Below the pieces are notes generated by a model that made no database searches, was not told the DNA's origin, and saw only the letters and a program-made list of their open reading frames with translations. Both the position numbers and the translations under genes were made by a program. Positions 35,120 through 44,072 of a DNA stretch of 64,000 bases are shown here, one piece after another. Source of the stretch: Pseudomonas aylmerensis (lineage in GTDB: Bacteria; Pseudomonadota; Gammaproteobacteria; Pseudomonadales; Pseudomonadaceae); NCBI RefSeq assembly GCF_001702265.1, contig NZ_MAUE01000008.1:75372-139371 (forward strand), written 5' to 3'. How positions within the stretch are numbered: the first letter of the stretch is position 1; the number at the start of each line of letters is the position of its first letter.

Positions 35120-35947
35120 ATGAACTATCAGAACCCCAACACCCTGCAGGCCGTGATCCTCGATTGGGCCGGCACCGTGGTCGATTTCGGCTCCTTCGCG
35201 CCCACGCAGATTTTCGTCGAGGCCTTTGCCGAGTTCGATGTGCAAGTCTCCATCGAAGAAGCCCGTGGCCCGATGGGCATGGGCAAGTGGGACCACATCC
35301 GCACCCTCTGCGACCAGCCGCAAGTTGCCGAACGCTACCGCAAGGCCTTCGGCCGCACGCCCACCGATGACGACGTGACCGCCATCTACCAGCGCTTCAT
35401 GCCGCTGCAGATCGAGAAGATCGCCGAACACTCGGCGCTGATCCCCGGTGCCCTCGACACGATCGCACGGCTGCGTGTGCAAGGTATCAAGATCGGTTCC
35501 TGCTCCGGTTACCCCAAGCAAGTGATGGACAAGGTCGTCGCCCTCGCCGCCACCAACGGCTACATCGCCGACCACGTGGTGGCCACCGACGAAGTGCCCA
35601 ACGGCCGCCCATGGCCGGCCCAGGCCCTGGCCAACGTGATCGCCCTGGGCATTGATGATGTCGCCGCCTGCGTGAAGGTCGACGACACCGTGCCCGGCAT
35701 CCTCGAAGGCCGTCGCGCCGGCATGTGGACGGTGGCCCTGACCTGCTCCGGCAACGCGCTGGGCCTGACCTACGAGCAGTTCCGCGCACTCGACGCCGCC
35801 ACGCTGGCCAGCGAACGCAAGCGCATCGAGGCAATGTTCAAAGGCTCGCGCCCGCACTACCTGATCGACACGATCAACGAGCTGCCGGCAGTGATCACCG
35901 ACATCAACCAGCGCCTGGCCCGCGGTGAAATGCCGCAAAGCCACTGA
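35120..35947 (+). CDS. phnX: Phosphonoacetaldehyde hydrolase (phosphonatase)
   Basis: A 275-residue HAD-superfamily enzyme that splits phosphonoacetaldehyde into acetaldehyde and phosphate. ATG 35120 has AGGA eight bases upstream; an in-frame TTG two codons earlier is unlikely. HAD motif I is [14 protein letters not shown] with the nucleophile aspartate. The cap lysine segment is [14 protein letters not shown] (Schiff-base lysine), motif II is KIGSCSGYP and the C-terminal acid motif is [14 protein letters not shown]. With phnW it allows growth on 2-aminoethylphosphonate as a phosphorus, nitrogen and carbon source. Confidence 0.95.
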   Translation: MNYQNPNTLQAVILDWAGTVVDFGSFAPTQIFVEAFAEFDVQVSIEEARGPMGMGKWDHIRTLCDQPQVAERYRKAFGRTPTDDDVTAIYQRFMPLQIEKIAEHSALIPGALDTIARLRVQGIKIGSCSGYPKQVMDKVVALAATNGYIADHVVATDEVPNGRPWPAQALANVIALGIDDVAACVKVDDTVPGILEGRRAGMWTVALTCSGNALGLTYEQFRALDAATLASERKRIEAMFKGSRPHYLIDTINELPAVITDINQRLARGEMPQSH

Positions 35948-36054
35948 TCGAGGTCAAGACAACGGCAATCGCGCCAGGCAAAGCGCTCAAAACCGGCATA
36001 CAGTTAAGTCACTGCGTCACCCAAGAACGCAATGTTGTCCAGTGATGAAACTGT

Positions 36055-36090
36055 ACCGGTGGCGAGGGAGTTTGCTCCCTCGCCACCGGT
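36055..36090. repeat. Perfect 16-bp inverted repeat, GAGGGAG-type repeat element
   Basis: ACCGGTGGCGAGGGAG (36055-36070) is the exact complement of CTCCCTCGCCACCGGT (36075-36090) with a four-base loop. This GCGAGGGAG-TTTG-CTCCCTCGC core is a frequent intergenic repeat in P. fluorescens. It lies 28 bases before the b561 start and would fold into a very stable hairpin in the 5' leader. Confidence 0.85.
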
Positions 36091-36117
36091 TTGCCCTGAT
36101 GAGTGAGGAACACAGCG

Positions 36118-36678
36118 ATGCCGTGGAAAAATTCCGATACGCGTTACAGCACCATGTCGATCGCGTTGCACTGGTTGATGGTGGTGCTGCTGGCGGTGGT
36201 CTACGCCTGCATTGAGCTGCGCGGCCAGTTTCCCAAAGGCAGCGGCGCGCGGACGCTGATCGTCGAGATGCACTTCATGTTCGGCCTCACCGTGTTTGTG
36301 CTGGTGTGGCTACGCCTGTTTGCGCGCAGCCTGGGGGTGGCGCCGAAAATCGTGCCGGCGCCGCCGCAATGGCAAACCCTGCTTGCCACCCTGATGCATA
36401 TGGCGCTGTATGCCTTGATGATCGGTATGCCGATTGCCGGTTGGTTGATCGTCAGTGCCGAAGGCCATTCGGTGATGTTCTACGGCATCGAGTTGCCGCC
36501 GCTGATTGCCGAAAACAAAGGGTTGGCCAAGGAGATTGAAAGCTGGCACGTGCTGTTCGGCAAGATCGGCTACTGGCTGATCGGGCTGCATGCGCTGGCG
36601 GGGATCGCTCATCATTACATCCTGCGTGACAACACGGCGTTGCGCATGATGCCCGGCAAGCGAGGGAGCATTCAGTAA
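36118..36678 (+). CDS. Cytochrome b561
   Basis: A 186-residue four-helix membrane cytochrome starting at ATG 36118 (GAGG nine bases upstream). Haem-ligand histidines are suggested in MSIALHWLMVVLLAVV, VEMHFMFGLTVFVLVWLRL, LMHMALYALMIGMPIAGWL and HVLFGKIGYWLIGLHALAGIAHHYILRDN. It moves electrons between quinol and an unknown partner. No periplasmic partner gene is adjacent, unlike the srpA-linked b561. Confidence 0.9.
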   Translation: MPWKNSDTRYSTMSIALHWLMVVLLAVVYACIELRGQFPKGSGARTLIVEMHFMFGLTVFVLVWLRLFARSLGVAPKIVPAPPQWQTLLATLMHMALYALMIGMPIAGWLIVSAEGHSVMFYGIELPPLIAENKGLAKEIESWHVLFGKIGYWLIGLHALAGIAHHYILRDNTALRMMPGKRGSIQ

Positions 36679-36695
36679 CGCCATCGACTGCTGGA

Positions 36696-37610
36696 TCACA
36701 CTCGCGGATGCCCTGAGCTCAACGATGGGAAACCCCGGCGGCCTTGCAAGCCGCCGGTGTGGACAAAGATCAGGCGCGTACCGCAGACGAAGCGGCGGGC
36801 TTCAATCTGCTGCTTCAGCGCCAGCAACGCCTTGCCGGTGTAGAGCGGCTCCAGCGGCAGGCCACAGGCGTGCTCGGTGGCGTCGATAAAGGCCAGCAAC
36901 TCCGGATCAACCTTGGCAAAGCCGCCCCGGCTGGCCTGCAGCAATTGATAACCGTGCTGCACCAGCGCCTGTACCTGCTGCGCCACCCCGTGGTCATCGG
37001 GCACCGCCAGCGCGCCATACACCGGATGCGCGCCCGCCTCCGCCAGCACCAGTCCCGCCAGCGTGGTACCAGTGCCCGCTGCCAGCCACCAGCCGTCATA
37101 ATCCGCCCAGCCGATGTCGCTCAATTGCGCGCGCACCTGCTCCACCAGTACCGCACAGCCCAACGCCCCCGCCAAGCCACCGCCACCTTCGGGCACCGGG
37201 TGCAGGTGTGGATACTGCTCGCGCCACGGCCCCCAGAAATCCGGCGCATGCCGCGCGCGATAGCCGCCATAGCCCAGCCAGTGCAACTGCATGCCGAAGG
37301 CGTTGAGGTCGAGGACGGAGGGGGTGTCTTGCGCATGGCCACGCAGCAGGCCGACGGTGGCAAAGCCAAAGCGCTTGCCCGCCGCCGCCAGCGCATGCAG
37401 ATGGTTGGAATGCGCGCCACCCAGGCTGATGATCCCACTGGCGCCAGCAGCCCGACCTTGCGCGAGGTGCTCGGTGAGCTTGAACCACTTGTTGCCGCTG
37501 ATCAGCGGGTCGATGCGGTCCAGGCGCAGCACGGCCAGCTCGACGCCGTCCAGCCAATCGAGCTGCACAGGTTCAAGCGGAGCGTAGGGAAGCCAATCGA
37601 AGGGGCCCAT
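36696..37610 (-). CDS. PLP-dependent deaminase, ACC deaminase/D-cysteine desulfhydrase family
   Basis: A 304-residue fold-type II PLP enzyme. The PLP lysine lies in RIDPLISGNKWFKLTEHL near residue 41. The asparagine loop is SLGGAHSNHLHALAAAGKRFG and the phosphate-binding loop AAGTGTTLAGLVLA near residue 178. Family members deaminate ACC or desulfurate D-cysteine. The family motif alone does not separate the two, and many Pseudomonas copies are D-cysteine desulfhydrase-like. It is monocistronic, upstream on the same strand of fadH. Confidence 0.85.
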   Translation of the reverse strand: MGPFDWLPYAPLEPVQLDWLDGVELAVLRLDRIDPLISGNKWFKLTEHLAQGRAAGASGIISLGGAHSNHLHALAAAGKRFGFATVGLLRGHAQDTPSVLDLNAFGMQLHWLGYGGYRARHAPDFWGPWREQYPHLHPVPEGGGGLAGALGCAVLVEQVRAQLSDIGWADYDGWWLAAGTGTTLAGLVLAEAGAHPVYGALAVPDDHGVAQQVQALVQHGYQLLQASRGGFAKVDPELLAFIDATEHACGLPLEPLYTGKALLALKQQIEARRFVCGTRLIFVHTGGLQGRRGFPSLSSGHPRV

Positions 37611-37630
37611 CGTGGAGGGTCTGCATGCAA

Positions 37631-37660
37631 AAAGGGGCGGTAGTCTACCACCGCCCCTTT
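37631..37660 (-). terminator. Terminator at the 3' side of the deaminase gene promoter and fadH region
   Basis: AAAGGGGCGG (37631-37640) pairs with CCGCCCCTTT (37651-37660). On the minus strand the hairpin is followed by a T-run. It lies between the fadH stop-side sequence (37668) and the start of the deaminase gene, so it ends fadH transcription. Confidence 0.8.
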
Positions 37661-37667
37661 CGTCGTC

Positions 37668-39767
<2,100 letters not shown>

Positions 39768-39919
39768 TTATGTCCCACAGACTAAGAGCCCGCCCGCCGG
39801 TGCTCAATGACTGAAACTGACAAGTTATTGATCCAAATGCACAGTGCCCCTTGGCAAGCGGGTGCATGGGCCCTACCCTAGTCGGCGAACCCCGCACTCG
39901 GTCTGTTGTCTGTTGCCCC

Positions 39920-41050
39920 ATGCGTAAACTTCTAGCTTTTACCGTCACCATGGCCCTGGTTGCCGCCATCGCCGCGTATCTGGTCTGGACCCAGGAGCGC
40001 CCCGTGGCGCATTACCTATCGGACCTGCGCATCACGCTCGCCGTCAATGAAGGCCTGCCTGCCGACCGCGGCAACTTGCTGGGCATCCAGCCTGAGCTGT
40101 TTCCCGCCGACTACCAGAGCCTGGAACGCCTGCACCTGAAGCTCGCGGCCTACCTGCAAAAAGCCCGTGACCAGGGGCTGATCAACGACAAGACCATTGT
40201 GGTGCTGCCGGAACACATCGGCACGTGGCTGATGCTCACCGGCGAAAAGAACGAGGTGTACCAGGCCCTGCACGTGAAGGATGCGATGAACTGGCTGTCC
40301 GTCAGCAACCCCGTGCTGTTCCTGCGCGCCTGGATCAGCGCCACCGGCGACAGCCGCACCGACGACGCCTACCTGCGCATGAAGGCCAAGGGCATGGCAC
40401 GCGACTATCAGTTGCTGTTCGGCGGCCTGGCCAAGGAATTTGGCGTGACCCTGGTGGCCGGCTCCATCACCCTGCCCAACCCCAGTGTCAGCCAGGGACA
40501 ACTGCAAATCGGCTCGGGGGCGCTCTATAACGCCAGCGTGGTCTTCAATGCTGACGGCTTGCCGCTTGGCGATCCGCAGCGCCAGCTCTACCCGATCTAC
40601 GATGAACGCGGTTTTATCCAACCGGGTGACGAAAACGTCGTCAGCGTGGTCGACACCCCGGCCGGCCGCCTCGGGGTGCTGGTCGGCAGTGACAGCTGGT
40701 ACCCGGACAACTACCGCAAGCTCAACGAGCAAGGCGCGCAACTGATCGCGGTGCCCGCCTTTGTGCTCGGCCGCGATACCTGGGATCGCCCATGGCGCGG
40801 CTTCAAAAGCGTGTCGACGCCGACCGAAATCAGCCTCAAGCCCGAAGAGCTCAGCGAAGGTGAGGCGTGGCGTCGCCTCACGCTGATCAGCCAGTCGCCC
40901 GTCAGCCACGCCACGGCCGGCATGAGCGTATTCCTGCGCGGGCAGTTCTGGGACCTGGGCACCGCCGGCCACAGCTTTCTCAGCAACAACGGGCAGATCA
41001 ACGCCGACGGCGAGGCCCGTGGCGCACGCCTGTTGAATATCTGGCTGTGA
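39920..41050 (+). CDS. Nitrilase-fold protein, membrane-anchored, catalytic Cys and Lys missing
   Basis: A 376-residue protein starting at ATG 39920 with an N-terminal membrane anchor (LLAFTVTMALVAAIAAYLVW). The remainder follows the carbon-nitrogen hydrolase fold. The triad glutamate is present (Glu98 in VVLPEHIG). The nucleophile motif, normally ICYD, reads GVLVGSDSWYPD, with Gly256 where cysteine should be. The lysine segment (normally YRKTHL) reads PQRQLYP. Enzymatic hydrolysis is therefore unlikely unless other residues take over. Its stop overlaps the GTG start of the AraC-type regulator (GTGA), so the two are translationally coupled and it may serve as a sensor or partner. Confidence 0.8.
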   Translation: MRKLLAFTVTMALVAAIAAYLVWTQERPVAHYLSDLRITLAVNEGLPADRGNLLGIQPELFPADYQSLERLHLKLAAYLQKARDQGLINDKTIVVLPEHIGTWLMLTGEKNEVYQALHVKDAMNWLSVSNPVLFLRAWISATGDSRTDDAYLRMKAKGMARDYQLLFGGLAKEFGVTLVAGSITLPNPSVSQGQLQIGSGALYNASVVFNADGLPLGDPQRQLYPIYDERGFIQPGDENVVSVVDTPAGRLGVLVGSDSWYPDNYRKLNEQGAQLIAVPAFVLGRDTWDRPWRGFKSVSTPTEISLKPEELSEGEAWRRLTLISQSPVSHATAGMSVFLRGQFWDLGTAGHSFLSNNGQINADGEARGARLLNIWL

Positions 41051-42081
41051 AACCGGTCCGGCTGGGGGATCTGTCGGTGGGCTTCGTGCACACCCTGGCA
41101 GACGCCATCCACAGTCACGGCCTCGACCCCCAGCCGCTGCTGCTGCAATACGGCCTGGACCCGGCGCGTCTCGCCGAGGCCGGCGCACGCTTGTCGATTC
41201 CACGCTACATGCGCCTGGGCCACGCGGCCATCCAGCTCACCGGCGACCCCGCCCTGGGCCTGCGCATGGGCCAGCTCAGCCGCCTGAGCCAGGCCGGGCT
41301 GGCCGGAGTCACCGCCGCCCAGGCGCCCAACGTGCGCGAGGCCGCCCGCACGCTGACACGCTTCGAGGCGTTGTACGGCTCCAACTATCGCGGGCAATCG
41401 AGCTTTCACGAAGACGCCGAGGGCGCCTGGCTGCGCTTCTATTCCATCAGCCCGTACAACGCCTATAACCGCTTTGTGGTGGACTCGATCATCGCCGGCT
41501 GGCTGCACCAATTGTCGGGCCTGGCCCAGCAACCGGTGCAGGCGCAAAAGGTCGAGATCGAATTCGAAGCGCCCGACTACAGCGAGCAATACAGCATGCT
41601 GGGCGACAGTCCGATCCAGTTTGGGGCCGAGGTCAATCAACTGCGCTTGAGCCAACCGACCCTGGCGCTGCGCAATCCACAGCACTGCCCGAGTACCTGG
41701 CAACTGTTGCTGCAATTGTGTGAACGCGAACTGGAGCAGTTGACCCGCACCCGCAGCCTGCGCGAGCGCATTACCCGTTTGCTCGGGCCGATGCTCAATG
41801 GCGGCCGGGAACCCGACCTGGAAGAAGTGGCGGCACGCTTGAAGCTGCCAACCTGGACGCTGCGCCGCAAACTGGCCGAAGAAGGCACTCAGTTTCGCGC
41901 GATTCTCAACGATACCCGTCGCGATTTGGCCATGACCTACATTCGCGATACGGAACTGGCATTCGGCGAAATCGCCTACTTGCTCGGCTTTGCCTCGGCC
42001 CAGGCGTTTCAACGCGCCTTCAGGCGGTGGAACAACCAGACCCCAGGGGAATTTCGCCGCAGTCAGCGGCATTCCGCCTGA
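41047..42081 (+). CDS. AraC-family transcription regulator (OruR/ArgR-like layout)
   Basis: A 344-residue regulator starting at GTG 41047, which overlaps the preceding stop by four bases (GTGA). The N-terminal ligand domain of the arabinose-binding type (about 10-200: LADAIHSHGLDPQPLLLQYGLDPARL) is followed by a C-terminal AraC double helix-turn-helix (LEEVAARLKLPTWTLRRKLAEEGTQFRAILNDTRRDLAMTYIRDTELAFGEIAYLLGFASAQAFQRAFRRWNNQTPGEF). Coupling to the nitrilase-fold pseudoenzyme suggests that its signal relates to that protein. Confidence 0.9.
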   Translation: MKPVRLGDLSVGFVHTLADAIHSHGLDPQPLLLQYGLDPARLAEAGARLSIPRYMRLGHAAIQLTGDPALGLRMGQLSRLSQAGLAGVTAAQAPNVREAARTLTRFEALYGSNYRGQSSFHEDAEGAWLRFYSISPYNAYNRFVVDSIIAGWLHQLSGLAQQPVQAQKVEIEFEAPDYSEQYSMLGDSPIQFGAEVNQLRLSQPTLALRNPQHCPSTWQLLLQLCERELEQLTRTRSLRERITRLLGPMLNGGREPDLEEVAARLKLPTWTLRRKLAEEGTQFRAILNDTRRDLAMTYIRDTELAFGEIAYLLGFASAQAFQRAFRRWNNQTPGEFRRSQRHSA

Positions 42082-42089
42082 AGTCGGTC

Positions 42090-42176
42090 TTACAGCTCTG
42101 TTGCATCGTCTGCGGGTTCCAGCGGGTCCAACTCAATCGCGTGGTACTCGAGCAGTTCTTCCTGGTAATCGTCCAT
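42090..42176 (-). CDS. Acidic 28-residue microprotein
   Basis: A short frame on the minus strand begins at ATG 42176 with an ideal AAGGAG six bases upstream and ends at TAA 42092-42090. The peptide starts MDDYQEELLEYHAIEL and continues to a C-terminal ATEL; it is strongly acidic with no cysteines and a likely helix. It lies convergent to the AraC-type gene. The strong ribosome-binding site and codon use fit a translated gene. I do not recognise a function. It was found by reading the strand directly. Confidence 0.65.
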   Translation of the reverse strand: MDDYQEELLEYHAIELDPLEPADDATEL

Positions 42177-42338
42177 CGTGGACTCCTTGTTTGATTGAAA
42201 AGCGGCTGCAGATAAATGACCTGCACTGCCAGCCTAAAGTGCCGTGATGACGAAAAAAAGTCGATGCGATGACGTTCCTGCACGTGCAGATTAAACGTAG
42301 CAGCGTCGGGCTGATTTAGCACCTCGCTGTTGAGGTGC

Positions 42339-42362
42339 GATTGCAATCATTGCAAATGCAAT
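42339..42362. promoter_or_regulatory. MarR-type operator upstream of the E1-half gene
   Basis: GATTGCAATC (42339-42348, perfect palindrome) is followed directly by ATTGCAAATGCAAT (42349-42362, six-base arms around AA). The TTGCAA half-site is the same as that before the aceE-like gene and the marR gene, so one regulator probably binds both places. The site is 48 bases before the gene start. Confidence 0.72.
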
Positions 42363-42410
42363 CATATTTCCAGTAGGGTACGAGCCTCTGTTGCCAGGAG
42401 CCTTGCCCCC

Positions 42411-43418
42411 ATGCCCGCCTCTACCGCAAACGCCGCGCAGCTGTGCATCAACGCGCTGACCACGACCGAACATGCGCGCAGCTCACCGCTGTATGCCGTG
42501 ATGACCATGGCCAACACCCTGGAATTGAGTCGCCAGGCCTGGGTGATCCGTGGCCAGTCGCGCTCCCGACGCGTCAGTAATTGGCCGAGTTGGTTCGCGC
42601 GCAACACCGGGGAAAAGCCGCTGTTGTACCTGCACAGCGCCATGTCATCGGCGCAGCTGAGTGCGCTGTCGGACGAGACCGCGCAGCGCGGTATCTTGTG
42701 CAACGACATCGAGAACCAGCCCTCGCCCTGGCCCCGGGGCGCGCAACCTTCGCTGCCGTTGTGGCTGGCCACCAACCCGCGCTGCACCCCATATGACCCG
42801 GCCTCGGGCGACGAAGCGCGGGCGATTGTGCTGGCGGGTTTGCGCGCGTTGTACGTCGACGGCCAGCCGGGGTTCTATTACCTGGCCCTGCACGACCATG
42901 AAAGCGCGGTGCCGATGGCGGAGCAGGCGCGTGAGGATGCGCTCAAGGGCATGTACCCGATCCGGCGTGAAGGCGCGGATGTGCGTCTGCTCGGTGCGGG
43001 CCATGCATTGGAAGCGGTGGTGCAGGCGGCGCGCCTGCTGGAGCAGGACTGGAACATCAGCGCACAGCTCTGGAGTTGCCCCAGCTACACACGCCTGGCC
43101 CGCGAGGCAGCGGCCGCTGAACGCTGGAATCGTCTGCATCCGGGCGCGCCCAAACGCAGCTGTCACTTGCGTGACTGCCTGGCGGGAAGTCGCGCGCCGG
43201 TGGTTGCCGTCACCGGCTATCCGCAAGCGATTGTCGATCAGTTAAGGGCGCATGTGGATGCACGCTTCGTGGCGTTGGGCGCGGGGTCGGTGCAGGCGGA
43301 GGCGCCGAGTCAGTATTGGATCGTGGTATCGGCGCTCAGGGCGTTGGCGGATGAAGGGCGGATCGACGCGCTGCACGTACAGGCCGCGATGAATCGCTAT
43401 GCATTGAAATGCGCTTGA
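42411..43418 (+). CDS. Stand-alone C-terminal half of a homodimeric 2-oxoacid dehydrogenase E1
   Basis: A 335-residue protein starting at ATG 42411 (AGGAG upstream). From residue about 120 on it aligns with the last third of the AceE-like protein at 44073: CTPYDP, FYYLALHDHESAVPM, ALKGMYPI, LLGAGHALEAVVQAARLLEQDW, AERWNRLHPGAPKRSCHLRDCL and a C-terminal ALRALADEG. The thiamin-diphosphate binding domain (GDGE...N) is absent and the first 110 residues do not match it. It cannot be a full E1. It could bind E1 as a regulatory or decoy subunit, or be a decayed duplicate, though its open frame and operator argue that it is in use. Confidence 0.8.
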   Translation: MPASTANAAQLCINALTTTEHARSSPLYAVMTMANTLELSRQAWVIRGQSRSRRVSNWPSWFARNTGEKPLLYLHSAMSSAQLSALSDETAQRGILCNDIENQPSPWPRGAQPSLPLWLATNPRCTPYDPASGDEARAIVLAGLRALYVDGQPGFYYLALHDHESAVPMAEQAREDALKGMYPIRREGADVRLLGAGHALEAVVQAARLLEQDWNISAQLWSCPSYTRLAREAAAAERWNRLHPGAPKRSCHLRDCLAGSRAPVVAVTGYPQAIVDQLRAHVDARFVALGAGSVQAEAPSQYWIVVSALRALADEGRIDALHVQAAMNRYALKCA

Positions 43419-43455
43419 CGGCAGGCCGGCACCTACACGGTTTCTTCGTGGGGCG

Positions 43456-43926
43456 TCAGGTTTTGCGGCGACTGCGGGTCTGGACGCCCGCGTCCATCGC
43501 CAGCCCGGCAGTGCGTTCCAGTGCGTCGGCGAAGGCCTGGCGCTGTTCCGGCTCGATCTGCGACAGGAATAACTCGTCCACCGTGCTTTCGTAGATCGTC
43601 CACATTTTTTTGCGCAGCACCCGGCCGGCGTCGGTGATCGAGGCAAACGCCGCGCGGCCATCACCGTCGGAGCGCGAACGCAGCACCAGGCCGTCCTTTT
43701 CCAGGCGGTCCACCAGGCGAGTGAGGTTGTAGCGCTCGATGGCCAGCACGTCGGCCAATTCGTGCATGCGGCGGGTACCGTCGGGGCCGCTTTCCAGGCC
43801 CCACAGCGCGTCGTACCAGGCATAGGGCGGCAAGTCGGCCGCGGCCAGGCGGCGCTCGATTTCACGGATGACCGTCCTGTGGGCCCTGACAAAACGGAAC
43901 CAGACATCAGGCTCTTTCGACGACAT
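43456..43926 (-). CDS. MarR-family regulator of the E1 island
   Basis: The 156-residue winged-helix regulator is read from ATG 43926 (MSSKEPDVWFRFV). The wing helix region is MHELADVLAIERYNLTRLVDRLEKDGLVLRSRSDGDGRAAFASITDAGRVLRKK (about residues 50-105). It is divergent from the aceE-like gene and convergent with the E1-half gene. TTGCAAT sites in both upstream regions are its likely operators. The ligand is unknown; a 2-oxoacid or related metabolite would make sense. Confidence 0.9.
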   Translation of the reverse strand: MSSKEPDVWFRFVRAHRTVIREIERRLAAADLPPYAWYDALWGLESGPDGTRRMHELADVLAIERYNLTRLVDRLEKDGLVLRSRSDGDGRAAFASITDAGRVLRKKMWTIYESTVDELFLSQIEPEQRQAFADALERTAGLAMDAGVQTRSRRKT

Positions 43927-43955
43927 GCAACACCATCCGAGGAATTTCAAGAAGG

Positions 43956-44008
43956 TTGCAATAGTAGCTCATCCCGCGCTAGATTCGGTCATGTAGTTGC
44001 AATTGCAA
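43956..44008. promoter_or_regulatory. MarR-type operator between marR and the aceE-like gene
   Basis: The perfect 12-base palindrome TTGCAATTGCAA lies at 43997-44008, with a further TTGCAAT half-site at 43956-43962. Both lie within the 146-base divergent region. The word matches the repeated half-site at 42341-42362. Confidence 0.75.
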
Positions 44009-44072
44009 TTACTTTTGACGGCACTCCCACAAGGAGACCGACACTTGAAATCCGCCTACCCTGGAGCCTCCC

